Source: Psychrobacillus sp040274765 (GTDB lineage: Bacteria > Bacillota > Bacilli > Bacillales_A > Planococcaceae). From it: 12,740 nt of DNA. Shown one piece after another: positions 1-6,898 of this stretch. The notes under the pieces are model-generated. The model had not been told where the DNA came from and searched no databases. It worked only from the letters and a program-made list of their open reading frames with translations. Made by a program: the position numbers and the translations under genes. Numbering within the stretch: the stretch's first letter is position 1; every line of letters begins with the position of its first letter. Location: positions 1 to 12,740 of the forward strand of contig JBEMAY010000080.1 in assembly GCA_040274765.1 (NCBI GenBank), read 5' to 3'.

Positions 1-105
1 GTCCGTTCGTAGCGGAGATCAACTCTTCCGCGCGTTACTTCTATTTTAAGAGAAAAAAGACTGTAGACAAACTCCAAAATTTCTGAAGTTTGTCTACAGT
101 CTGAG
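1..105. repeat. probable edge of a dispersed Bacillales intergenic repeat
   Basis: The first 50 bases are more G+C-rich than the neighbouring intergenic DNA. They hold no recognisable gene and run into the long perfect hairpin at 58-102. From memory, the combination of a GCGGA-type segment, an A-rich stretch and a GACTGTAGACAAACT hairpin resembles a repeat found many times between genes in Bacillus and Planococcaceae genomes. The element would continue beyond position 1, so its other end is not visible. No target-site duplication or transposase is seen. The repeat identity rests on recollection and not on a comparison within this window, where there is only one copy. Confidence 0.4.
47..102 (-). 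terminator. rho-independent terminator of the phoP-phoR-ligase group
   Basis: A perfect 16-base inverted repeat, AGACTGTAGACAAACT at 58-73 and its complement at 87-102, has a 13-base loop. Read on the minus strand, the hairpin is followed by a T-run (plus-strand A-run at 53-58) and further T-rich sequence. It lies about 110 bases past the stop of the ATP-grasp gene. Read on the plus strand there is no T-run, so it most likely acts on minus-strand transcripts. It may also be part of the dispersed repeat. Confidence 0.75.
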
Positions 106-126
106 GCCAGCAATAAGTGCTAGCCT
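104..126 (-). other. short hairpin upstream of the terminator
   Basis: AGGCCAGCA at 104-112 and TGCTAGCCT at 118-126 can form a 9-base-pair stem with a 5-base loop. In minus-strand RNA the one irregular pair is a G-U wobble, whereas in plus-strand RNA it would be an A-C mismatch, so the minus strand is favoured. It is not followed by a T-run on the minus strand. It makes a tandem pair with the terminator at 58-102 and may protect the 3' end of the mRNA. The remaining bases 127-213 show no feature that I can support. Confidence 0.4.
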
Positions 127-213
127 TTTAAAGTATTTCATTTGGAAAAGGGGGTCTATCTAAACTCTATCAAAGCAATGTAAATAGCATGTGAATTGTT
201 TGTAAATTTTTAC

Positions 214-1428
214 TCACCACTGATTATTTTTATACTTTTTATAATAATTCACCTGGCGAGCCATCAAATATAACTTACGTTTGAAATGCTTGTCCCCTTT
301 ATAAAACAATGGGTTCCCCCACTTACCTTCACCTAACAGCAATCGAATCTCCTGCTGTATAGATAGATTATCCACAAATTTCTTTAACACTATTTTAGGA
401 ACAACCGTAAATAGGTAATGTTCATTTAATAGCGTCAACGGCTTTTCTTTATTATAAATAACGTCATCCACAATATATCGTGCCATGTTATGTCCCAGTG
501 CAGTTACATAATAGCTTGATCTGCCCTGTCTAATATTCACTTCAAACACTTTATATTTGCCATCTCGCTCATCATACTTTAAATCAAAGTTAGCAAAGCC
601 TACATATCCAACTGCCTCTAGGAAATGTTGAAGTTTTTTCATCAACTCTTCATCGTAACGAGTAATAAGAGCAGTATAGTTCCCTATTGCAGTTACGGTA
701 TGCTCCTGTAACACTACTTGAGCCAGTGTACTTAGCTGTGCCTTGCCTTTCGAACTCATATAGAATACAGAATCCCACATGTACGTATCATCTCCAGGAA
801 TATAATCCTGAATGATTAAATCTTCCTCATAGCCACTCTCATTTACCTTGCGAATCACTTCATCTAACTCCTGCTGTGACTCTACTCGGTATACTTTTTG
901 TTGACCAGCAAATTTATGCTTATAATATTCTACGCCGTTACTAGGCTTAATGATCAACGGGAAAAGCACCTCTTCAGTAAACGGTTGTTTTTTAGAGCAA
1001 GAATAGAAATACGTTTTAGGCGTATCGATCCCATGCTCTTCACAAAGCTTGTAAAAATTCGATTTTACTAATAGGTTGTTCATCAAATCCTCAGACATAT
1101 AGTTAAACACATACATTTCTTTTAAAACATCTGCATTTTCAATGATTAAACGAACATAAAAGTCATTTGTGCCGATTAATAATAATTGTTTATCTGCTGT
1201 TTTATATTTTTTGGCTACCTCTGTTAAAACAGATACAAAAGCAGTTTGGTCCCATAAGTTCGAGTGTATTTCAATATGTTCAATAACACTACTTAATTTA
1301 GTGAAGGACATTTCTTCTTTACCTACTAAAATTGGTTTGATGCCATACTCCTCATGAAAGGAAATAGACATATTATATGCATTCATATCTGTCCCAATAA
1401 TAATAGGGATAAAGGGTTGATTATTCAT
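214..1428 (-). CDS. ATP-grasp D-aspartate ligase-like enzyme (peptidoglycan cross-bridge)
   Basis: This 404-residue protein has an ATP-grasp layout: an N-terminal segment with IIGTDMNAYNM (10-20), a KPSN lysine motif (161-164), QDYIPGDD (207-214), and a metal/ATP block at 277-305 with GFANFD, FEVN (E296, N298) and RQGRSS. As I remember it, the Enterococcus faecium D-aspartate ligase Aslfm (about 419 residues) shares these same blocks. That enzyme activates the beta-carboxylate of D-Asp and attaches it to the lysine side chain of the cytoplasmic UDP-MurNAc-pentapeptide. By inference this protein adds D-Asp, or possibly D-Glu, to the stem peptide. It has no signal peptide or membrane segment, as expected for a cytosolic ligase. 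The start ATG has a strong TGGAGG site only just past the phoR stop; the gap is 12 bases, so translational coupling to phoR is likely. An ATP-grasp carboxylate-amine ligase of other specificity remains possible. Confidence 0.85.
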   Translation of the reverse strand: MNNQPFIPIIIGTDMNAYNMSISFHEEYGIKPILVGKEEMSFTKLSSVIEHIEIHSNLWDQTAFVSVLTEVAKKYKTADKQLLLIGTNDFYVRLIIENADVLKEMYVFNYMSEDLMNNLLVKSNFYKLCEEHGIDTPKTYFYSCSKKQPFTEEVLFPLIIKPSNGVEYYKHKFAGQQKVYRVESQQELDEVIRKVNESGYEEDLIIQDYIPGDDTYMWDSVFYMSSKGKAQLSTLAQVVLQEHTVTAIGNYTALITRYDEELMKKLQHFLEAVGYVGFANFDLKYDERDGKYKVFEVNIRQGRSSYYVTALGHNMARYIVDDVIYNKEKPLTLLNEHYLFTVVPKIVLKKFVDNLSIQQEIRLLLGEGKWGNPLFYKGDKHFKRKLYLMARQVNYYKKYKNNQW

Positions 1429-1440
1429 GATGGACCTCCA

Positions 1441-2973
1441 TTAACTTTTCGTGAGTGGAATATACACAGTAAAAGCAGTACCTTTTCCAATCTCACTTTC
1501 AACTTTTATTAAACCATGATGAGCTTCTACGATATGCTTGACGATTGCCAGGCCTAATCCTGTTCCACCTGAGTTCCGACTTCTAGCACGGTCCACTCGA
1601 TAAAAACGTTCAAAAATGCGTTCTACTTCTTCTTCTTTAATACCAATTCCTTGGTCTTGTATTGTGAAATAACCATATTTTTTATCTTTTCCAATCGTTA
1701 CCGTGATGAAAGTATTTTCAGATGAATAAGTAATGGCATTGGTCAATAAATTCATCATAATTTGCATAATTCGGTTGGAATCTCCAAGTACCTCTACCTT
1801 CTCATCTAAAGAAAGAGTTAATTCCATATTTTTTTCTTCTAATAAATGATTAGTCATTTCTATACTCTGCATAAGTACGTCGTTGAGTCTTACTTTACCC
1901 AACTTAATCTCATATCCGGCCTGTTCCACGGTAGATAGATCTAATAAATCATTAATAAGCATTTGAAGACGATTACTTTCCTTATAAATGATTTCTAAAA
2001 AAGATAATAACGTATCTTCTTTTTTATAGGCTCCGTATAGTAGAGTTTCAGAAAAACCTTTAATGGAAGTAACTGGAGTTTTTAATTCGTGTGAAACATT
2101 CGCAACAAAATCTTTTCTTATCTGTTCTAGCTTAATGAGTTCTGTTACATCATGAAATACCACTACGATTCCTAGCCATCTTCCATGCTCTCCGATTACT
2201 GGAGCCCCGTATGCTACAAGGTGGTAGGTACTTAAGTTACGTTGTATTTCAATTTGTTCCTTGCTTAGCATTTCAGTCAAAAAGAGTTTTTCTATAAACG
2301 TTTCTATCTGATCTGGTAATCCAATTTTCCGAAATTGTTTTCCGTCCACTTGTTCAAAGCTTAGCTGCAACTGTTTCAGAAAGGAGCGATTGACTATACT
2401 AACCACTCCGCTGCGATCTATCATGATTAAGCCGCTACCCATATTCTCGATGAGTGTCTTTAAGCGTTCTTTTTCCGTTTCACGCATAATAGATATATCT
2501 TGAAGATTTCTAGCGAGAATATTAATCGAATTCGTAAGCTTGGACATGCCGGAAAACCCATCCTCAAAAGCTCGTATTCGATAATTTCCTCTAGCTAGCT
2601 CCATTGCAGTTTCTGTTAAATGTTCAATCGGCTGCGAATATCTTTTTAGTATGTTATAGCTAGTGATCAAAGCGATTAAATAAGCTAGTATCAGAATAAT
2701 TGCTAGAGCAACCCATAAATTTATTTGGATAAAATTCACATCTTGTTCTAATAGAGAAGCATCTAAATGATTAATGATTTCTTCGCTTTGCTCGGCCGAA
2801 ATATCAGTTGTGCTTAAATAACTTTCAATGTTGTCCATTTTTCCATCGATACTCGTACTTGTCGTACGCTCGATGAAAATAGGGAATATTTGAGCTAGTA
2901 TTAGACCTATTCCAAGTAAAATTAGTCCAATTAAAATAGAATAAATACGAAATATTCTATTGTGGAAACTCAT
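1441..2973 (-). CDS. phoR: sensor histidine kinase PhoR (short extracytoplasmic domain)
   Basis: This is the membrane sensor kinase of the phosphate-starvation system, which phosphorylates PhoP. The 510 residues show a first membrane segment (about 10-30), a second (about 84-106), HAMP (107-160), a cytoplasmic PAS domain (165-280) and a HisKA domain with SHELKTP and phospho-acceptor H295. The ATPase domain has an N-box (MMNLLTNA, 406-413), G1 (DQGIGI, 440-445), an F-box near 454 and G2 (GGTGLGL, 469-475). Only about 53 residues lie outside the membrane. B. subtilis PhoR is about 579 residues and has a larger external PAS-like domain, so the missing length maps to the sensor part. Its ATG overlaps the phoP stop as ATGA, typical of coupled translation. 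In B. subtilis polA normally follows phoR; here a ligase gene does. Confidence 0.95.
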   Translation of the reverse strand: MSFHNRIFRIYSILIGLILLGIGLILAQIFPIFIERTTSTSIDGKMDNIESYLSTTDISAEQSEEIINHLDASLLEQDVNFIQINLWVALAIILILAYLIALITSYNILKRYSQPIEHLTETAMELARGNYRIRAFEDGFSGMSKLTNSINILARNLQDISIMRETEKERLKTLIENMGSGLIMIDRSGVVSIVNRSFLKQLQLSFEQVDGKQFRKIGLPDQIETFIEKLFLTEMLSKEQIEIQRNLSTYHLVAYGAPVIGEHGRWLGIVVVFHDVTELIKLEQIRKDFVANVSHELKTPVTSIKGFSETLLYGAYKKEDTLLSFLEIIYKESNRLQMLINDLLDLSTVEQAGYEIKLGKVRLNDVLMQSIEMTNHLLEEKNMELTLSLDEKVEVLGDSNRIMQIMMNLLTNAITYSSENTFITVTIGKDKKYGYFTIQDQGIGIKEEEVERIFERFYRVDRARSRNSGGTGLGLAIVKHIVEAHHGLIKVESEIGKGTAFTVYIPLTKS

Positions 2974-3680
2974 ATGGACCTTGGCTCCTCAAACTTATAT
3001 CCAAGCCCTCTTATTGTTTTAATATACATAGGCTTACGGCTATTTTCTTCAATTTTATCTCTAAGGTGACTAATGTGAACATCTACAATCCTAGTATCTC
3101 CCGCAAAATCGTAGTTCCATACAGAGCTCAGTAACTGATCGCGTGTTAAGACTCTATTTTTGTTTTCGATTAAATACACTAAAAGCTCAAATTCTTTTGG
3201 AGTAAACTCTAAAGGCTGATCATTCATAAGGACTTCAAAGCGATCTGGAAATACTTTCAAGCTACCAAATGTATAGTTGTCATCAGCATTTTTCTTTTGA
3301 TGTTCAGAGGTTAGTGCACTTCTACGTATCATCGCCTTAACTCTTGCCGTAACCTCTCGAGGGCTAAATGGCTTTGTCATATAGTCGTCTGCTCCTAATT
3401 CTAGTCCAAGCACCTTATCAAATTCTTCCCCTTTAGCCGTCAACATAATTATGGGTGTTTGTATTTTTCGTAGCCTTAACTCTTTACACACTTCCATGCC
3501 ATCTAGATAAGGTAACATCCAGTCCAGAACGATAACATCCGGTTTTTCATCTACAGCATAATTTAAGCCTTCACGACCATCAGCAGCTGTTATTACTTGA
3601 AAACCAGCTTCCTCTAAATTATATTTTAATAAAGTTACAATCGAACTTTCATCATCTACTACTAATACTTTTTTCATCAT
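2970..3680 (-). CDS. phoP: response regulator PhoP
   Basis: This OmpR-type transcription factor activates or represses the phosphate-starvation regulon when phosphorylated by PhoR. The 236-residue form has a receiver domain with acidic pocket D9/D10, phospho-acceptor D53 (IVLDWMLP), T81 and K103, and a C-terminal winged helix (about 138-233) with FTPKEFELL and DTRIVDVHISHLRDKI. These match B. subtilis PhoP (about 240 residues) closely. The frame is open further upstream to 3725, but a GGAGG at 3686-3690 sits 5 bases before the ATG at 3680 and 8 before the ATG at 3677, and the family begins M-x-K-K-I/V-L-V-V-D-D. I therefore chose 3680; 3677 is equally possible. A 70-base gap separates it from the MaoC-like gene, with no clear promoter or terminator in it, so it is probably co-transcribed. 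Confidence 0.95.
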   Translation of the reverse strand: MMKKVLVVDDESSIVTLLKYNLEEAGFQVITAADGREGLNYAVDEKPDVIVLDWMLPYLDGMEVCKELRLRKIQTPIIMLTAKGEEFDKVLGLELGADDYMTKPFSPREVTARVKAMIRRSALTSEHQKKNADDNYTFGSLKVFPDRFEVLMNDQPLEFTPKEFELLVYLIENKNRVLTRDQLLSSVWNYDFAGDTRIVDVHISHLRDKIEENSRKPMYIKTIRGLGYKFEEPRSI

Positions 3681-3750
3681 CTTAGCCTCCATAGTCGATT
3701 TGAAACCCCCATTCCAAATCAGCAACTAAACCGAAACTTTTTATAGTTAT

Positions 3751-4194
3751 TTAAGGTCGTATATCGGGTGGAGCAACAAGAAACTGTCCTTGTAATACTA
3801 TTTCTTTTTCCTCGTTTTGCCCTTCTACTTCTATAATAATTTCATTTTTATGTACATTCATATCAATAATCACAAACTTAAATGTTATTAAGGAATAATG
3901 ATAAGTAGGGACTGGAAACTTAATCTCTTGTTCATAAACATGAGAACCCGGTCCAGGTAGATATTTGGATATTGCAGAAGTCACAATACCAGTCAACATG
4001 ATTGGTGGTACTATTGGTTTCTCATACTTGGTTTTAGAAGCAAAATCATGTTGAATATACAAAGGATTATTATCATTTGTCAATCCAAGGTATAGTAACA
4101 GATCCTTATCCTCCATTTTCTCCGTAATAGACAAAGTTTCTCCAACCATCAATTCTTGTATGCTCTTTCCTATCCTAGACATTTTCCCTAACAA
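3751..4194 (-). CDS. MaoC-like hot-dog domain protein, atypical active site
   Basis: This 147-residue protein resembles the single hot-dog-fold MaoC / (R)-enoyl-CoA hydratase family. The hydratase signature (G-D-x-N-P-L-H in PhaJ-type enzymes) aligns with TNDNNPLY at 39-46. D41, N43 and P44 are kept but the catalytic His is Y46; a His occurs three residues later (H49). The following segment, PIVPPIMLTG (60-69), corresponds to the usual I-V/A-H-G stretch and also lacks its His. By memory, Bacillales genomes carry a similar MaoC-annotated protein between mdh and phoP, so this is a family trait and not decay. The substrate is unknown; acyl-thioester binding without classical hydration is possible. 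The start is TTG at 4194 behind a GGGGG site 11 bases away, with an ATG at 4182 as the alternative. It precedes phoP and probably heads its operon. Confidence 0.75.
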   Translation of the reverse strand: MLGKMSRIGKSIQELMVGETLSITEKMEDKDLLLYLGLTNDNNPLYIQHDFASKTKYEKPIVPPIMLTGIVTSAISKYLPGPGSHVYEQEIKFPVPTYHYSLITFKFVIIDMNVHKNEIIIEVEGQNEEKEIVLQGQFLVAPPDIRP

Positions 4195-4488
4195 TTATGA
4201 ATCATCCCCCTACACTTAAGCTATCTATATCTTATCAATAATTATTAGAGGAACGCAACAAACGATACTACTATATTCAAGTATAGCTGAATACTCACTT
4301 TTCAACTGACGTTCCTGTAGAAGAAATGTTGCATTTTCTTAGCTTATGTTGAAACTTCTATTTCATAAAGTCATAACGATTAACTAAAAGATTTATCCTG
4401 TACTTAATTTAGGTGTAAAACTCGAGCAACATATAGAAAATAATAAAATTGTTACGCCTATATAATTATACAGTAGAAGTCGAATAAC
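4195..4488 (-). other. gene-free region upstream of the MaoC-phoPR group
   Basis: There is no credible coding region on either strand between the mdh terminator and the MaoC-like start. The region is A+T-rich and should hold the promoter and leader of the minus-strand phoPR group. A perfect TATAAT at 4465-4470 (minus strand) is the best -10 candidate, but the sequence 17 bases upstream (TTTTTG) is a poor -35, so I do not call a promoter. An inverted repeat GGAACG/CGTTCC (4250-4255 and 4310-4315) encloses a smaller TATTCA/TGAATA hairpin (4274-4293), and AAGAAATG/CATTTTCTT (4321-4340) is a further imperfect hairpin. No clear Pho box (TTAACA-like direct repeats) could be found. A 12-base stretch at 4397-4408 is repeated in the citZ leader. 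Confidence 0.5.
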
Positions 4489-4521
4489 AAAAAAATGAGC
4501 GAGAAATTAATCTCACTCATT
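4486..4521 (-). terminator. rho-independent terminator of citZ-icd-mdh
   Basis: On the minus strand AATGAGTGAGA (4511-4521) pairs with TCTCGCTCATT (4494-4504) across a 6-base loop, and the hairpin runs into a T-run (plus-strand A-run 4489-4495). One pair is a G-U wobble in minus-strand RNA and would be an A-C mismatch on the other strand, which supports the orientation. It starts 10 bases past the mdh stop codon and closes the TCA operon. Confidence 0.85.
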
Positions 4522-4531
4522 AGTTTTACTA

Positions 4532-5470
4532 TTAAGCTAAAACCTTCATGACTGCTTTTACTGCATCAGCAGATTTACTTAACAGATTTTTTTCTTCATC
4601 CGTCAGATCAAGTTCGATAATCTTCTCAATGCCACCTGCTCCAAGGACAGTCGGTACGCCAAGGTAGATACCTTCCATACCATATTCCCCTTCTAAGTAT
4701 GCAATAGATGGAAGAACACGTTTTTGATCTTTTAAGATAGCCTCTGCCATTTCTACGAGTGCAGCTGCAGGAGCATAGTAAGCAGATCCATTTCCTAAAA
4801 GGTTCACGATTTCTGCCCCACCTTTACGTGTACGTTCCACAATAGCTTCTAGACGCTCTGGGTCAATTAGTTTTTCTAAAGGTATGCCGCCAGCGTATGA
4901 GTATCGAACAAGTGGAACCATGTCATCGCCATGCCCTCCAAGAACAAAACCAGTAACATCCTTAACAGATAGGTTTAATTCCTGTGCCACAAATGTGCGG
5001 AAACGAGCAGTATCTAAAACTCCCGATTGTCCGATGACTCTTTCCTTCGGTAAACCAGATTCTTTAAAAACAGTGTATGTCATCGCGTCTACCGGGTTAG
5101 TTAACACTAAAATCGTGGTGTTGGGAGAATATTTAATAATTTCTCCCGCTACAGCTTTCATTACTTTTTGGTTTGTCTGAACTAAATCGTCACGGCTCAT
5201 GCCAGGTTTACGAGCAATCCCTGCGGTAATCACTACTAAATCCGAATCCTTCGTATCCTCGTAATTAGATGTACCGATAATACTAGCATCGAAGCCTTGA
5301 ACAGGACCAGCCTCCGCCATATCTAAAGCTTTGCCTTTAGTAGGGTTTTCAGCTTGCGGAATATCCACTAATACGATATCTCCCAATTCTTTTTGTGCCA
5401 ATAGGAACGCTGTAGTAGCACCTGTAAAGCCGCTACCGATAACTGAGATTTTATTACGTTTCATTGTCAT
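4532..5470 (-). CDS. mdh: malate dehydrogenase
   Basis: This is an NAD-dependent malate dehydrogenase of the LDH-like tetrameric type. It oxidises malate to oxaloacetate in the TCA cycle and supplies the substrate of the citrate synthase encoded upstream. The 312 residues equal the B. subtilis Mdh length. The Rossmann motif is VIGSGFTGATT (10-20) with D36 for NAD ribose. Substrate arginines are R87 and R93 (IARKPGMSRDD) and R156, with D153 and catalytic H180 (GGHGDD). The frame stays open to 5536, but the ATG at 5470 has AAAAGGAGAG 9 bases upstream and matches the family start; the longer version would translate across a hairpin. It is the last gene of citZ-icd-mdh, 81 bases after icd. Confidence 0.97.
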   Translation of the reverse strand: MTMKRNKISVIGSGFTGATTAFLLAQKELGDIVLVDIPQAENPTKGKALDMAEAGPVQGFDASIIGTSNYEDTKDSDLVVITAGIARKPGMSRDDLVQTNQKVMKAVAGEIIKYSPNTTILVLTNPVDAMTYTVFKESGLPKERVIGQSGVLDTARFRTFVAQELNLSVKDVTGFVLGGHGDDMVPLVRYSYAGGIPLEKLIDPERLEAIVERTRKGGAEIVNLLGNGSAYYAPAAALVEMAEAILKDQKRVLPSIAYLEGEYGMEGIYLGVPTVLGAGGIEKIIELDLTDEEKNLLSKSADAVKAVMKVLA

Positions 5471-5500
5471 GTCGTAACTCTCCTTTTGTCCAAAATTGGA

Positions 5501-5525
5501 AAAGAGAGGAATTAATCCTCTCTTT
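5501..5525 (-). other. hairpin between icd and mdh
   Basis: A perfect 10-base inverted repeat (AAAGAGAGGA at 5501-5510, complement at 5516-5525) has a 5-base loop. On the minus strand the T-run after the stem is very short (one further T, then CC), so this is at best a weak attenuator. It lies between the icd stop and the mdh ribosome binding site and could tune the mdh level or mark an mRNA processing point. It does not overlap the mdh Shine-Dalgarno sequence. Confidence 0.55.
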
Positions 5526-5551
5526 CGGTAAACCAAATTTCATAACTTCGA

Positions 5552-6817
5552 TTAAAGGTTTTTAATCAATTCGTCAGCAAACTCTGAACACTTAACTTCT
5601 TTAGCGCCATCCATAAGACGAGCAAAGTCGTAAGTTACTACTTTAGATTCAATTGTTTTTTCCATGGAATCCATGATTAGTTTAGCAGCTTCGTTCCAGC
5701 CAAGGTGTTCAAGCATTAATACACCTGAAAGGATTACAGAAGATGGGTTTACTTTATCTAAACCTGCATATTTTGGAGCTGTACCGTGAGTAGCTTCAAA
5801 AATAGCATGTCCTGTTACGTAGTTGATGTTAGCTCCAGGAGCGATCCCGATACCACCAACTTGTGCAGCAAGTGCATCAGAGATGTAATCTCCATTTAAG
5901 TTCATAGTAGCAACTACATCGAACTCTTTTGGACGAGTTAAAATTTGTTGTAAGAAGATATCAGCGATTGAATCTTTAACTAAGATTTTACCAGCTGCAA
6001 TTGCATCTGATTGAGCTTTGTCAGCTGCTTCAGTACCTTGTTCTTCTTTAATTTTATCGTATTGGTTCCAAGTAAATACTTTGTCACCGAATTCTTGTTC
6101 AGCCACTTCATAGCCCCAAGTTTTGAAAGCTCCTTCAGTGAACTTCATGATGTTTCCTTTGTGTACTAGTGTTAAAGAAGTACGACCTTCTTTAATAATG
6201 TAATTTAATGCAGCGCGCACTAAACGTTTTGTACCTTCTTCAGAAATTGGTTTAATACCGATACCTGAAGTTTCTGGGAAACGGATGTTTTTAACACCGA
6301 ATTCAGATTGTAGGAAGTCGATTAATTTTTTAGCATTGTCTGTACCTTTAGCATACTCGATACCTGCATAGATATCTTCTGTGTTTTCACGGAAAATAAC
6401 CATATCTGTATCTTCAGGACGTTTAACTGGAGATGGAACACCAGTGAAATAACGTACTGGACGTAGGCAAGTGTATAGGTCTAGCTCTTGACGTAGAGCA
6501 ACGTTTAATGAACGAATTCCTCCACCGATTGGTGTTGTCAAAGGTCCTTTAATAGCGATTAAGTACTCATTGATTACGTCTAAAGTTTCTTGTGGTAACC
6601 ATTCACCAGTTTGGTCGAATGCTTTTTGTCCTGCAAGTACTTCTTTCCATTCAATTTTCTTTTCGCCGTTATAAGCTTTTTCTACTGCAGATTCTAATAC
6701 GCGTGAAGCTGCTGCCCAGATATCAGGACCTGTGCCGTCACCTTCGATAAATGGAATGATTGCTGTGTTTGGTACGTTAAGTACACCGTTTTCTACTGTA
6801 ATTTTACCAGATGTCAT
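5552..6817 (-). CDS. icd: isocitrate dehydrogenase (NADP-dependent)
   Basis: This enzyme converts isocitrate plus NADP to 2-oxoglutarate, CO2 and NADPH in the TCA cycle. The 421-residue protein belongs to the bacterial NADP-ICDH type close to B. subtilis CitC. Visible are the GDGTG start motif (26-30), S103 within IRSLNVALRQ (the serine phosphorylated in E. coli) with R109, R119 and R143 for substrate, Y150 and K220 as catalytic residues, and the metal-binding aspartates D310 and D314 in LNGDYISD. H344-GTAPKYAG carries K349 and Y350, which mark NADP rather than NAD specificity. The ATG has a perfect AGGAGG site 7 bases upstream. It is the middle gene of the TCA operon, 81 bases after citZ, with a hairpin in the gap. 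Confidence 0.97.
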   Translation of the reverse strand: MTSGKITVENGVLNVPNTAIIPFIEGDGTGPDIWAAASRVLESAVEKAYNGEKKIEWKEVLAGQKAFDQTGEWLPQETLDVINEYLIAIKGPLTTPIGGGIRSLNVALRQELDLYTCLRPVRYFTGVPSPVKRPEDTDMVIFRENTEDIYAGIEYAKGTDNAKKLIDFLQSEFGVKNIRFPETSGIGIKPISEEGTKRLVRAALNYIIKEGRTSLTLVHKGNIMKFTEGAFKTWGYEVAEQEFGDKVFTWNQYDKIKEEQGTEAADKAQSDAIAAGKILVKDSIADIFLQQILTRPKEFDVVATMNLNGDYISDALAAQVGGIGIAPGANINYVTGHAIFEATHGTAPKYAGLDKVNPSSVILSGVLMLEHLGWNEAAKLIMDSMEKTIESKVVTYDFARLMDGAKEVKCSEFADELIKNL

Positions 6818-6844
6818 TATTATTTCCTCCTACTATCATAATCA

Positions 6845-6878
6845 TAGGGCCATCAACACACCATGTGTTTTAGCCCTA
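6845..6878 (-). other. two-part hairpin between citZ and icd
   Basis: TAGGGC (6845-6850) pairs with GCCCTA (6873-6878). Inside, AACACA (6855-6860) pairs with TGTGTT (6864-6869), giving two 6-base stems separated by a small internal loop. No T-run follows on the minus strand, so it is not an intrinsic terminator. Its place between citZ and icd suggests mRNA stability control or processing of the polycistronic message. Confidence 0.5.
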
Positions 6879-6898
6879 ATCTTTACAAACAATTGATA

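Noticed and set aside
77..91. CodY-like sequence AATTTCTGAAGTTT
   Set aside because: It is in the loop and arm of a terminator hairpin, far from any promoter, and misses several consensus positions.
1169..1357. Plus-strand open frame inside the ligase gene, and similar antisense frames at 4884-5180, 8727-8912, 8982-9212, 9366-9617, 11089-11289 and 11750-12001
   Set aside because: They lie opposite strongly conserved genes, resemble no family that I know, and look like translation of the wrong strand.
4405..4420. Possible Pho box (TTTACA followed by TTAAGT on the minus strand)
   Set aside because: Only the first half matches the TT(A/T/C)ACA consensus well; the second matches 4 of 6 and no third or fourth repeat is present, so it is not distinguishable from A+T-rich background.
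4465..4493. Promoter with TATAAT downstream of the mdh terminator
   Set aside because: The -10 is perfect but the sequence at 17 bases spacing is TTTTTG, and with 14-base spacing TTGTTA is too close. Noted in the intergenic entry only.
5471..5536. N-terminal extension of mdh by 22 residues
   Set aside because: The added residues do not match the family, the region contains a hairpin and the true ribosome site, and the ATG at 5470 gives exactly the B. subtilis length.
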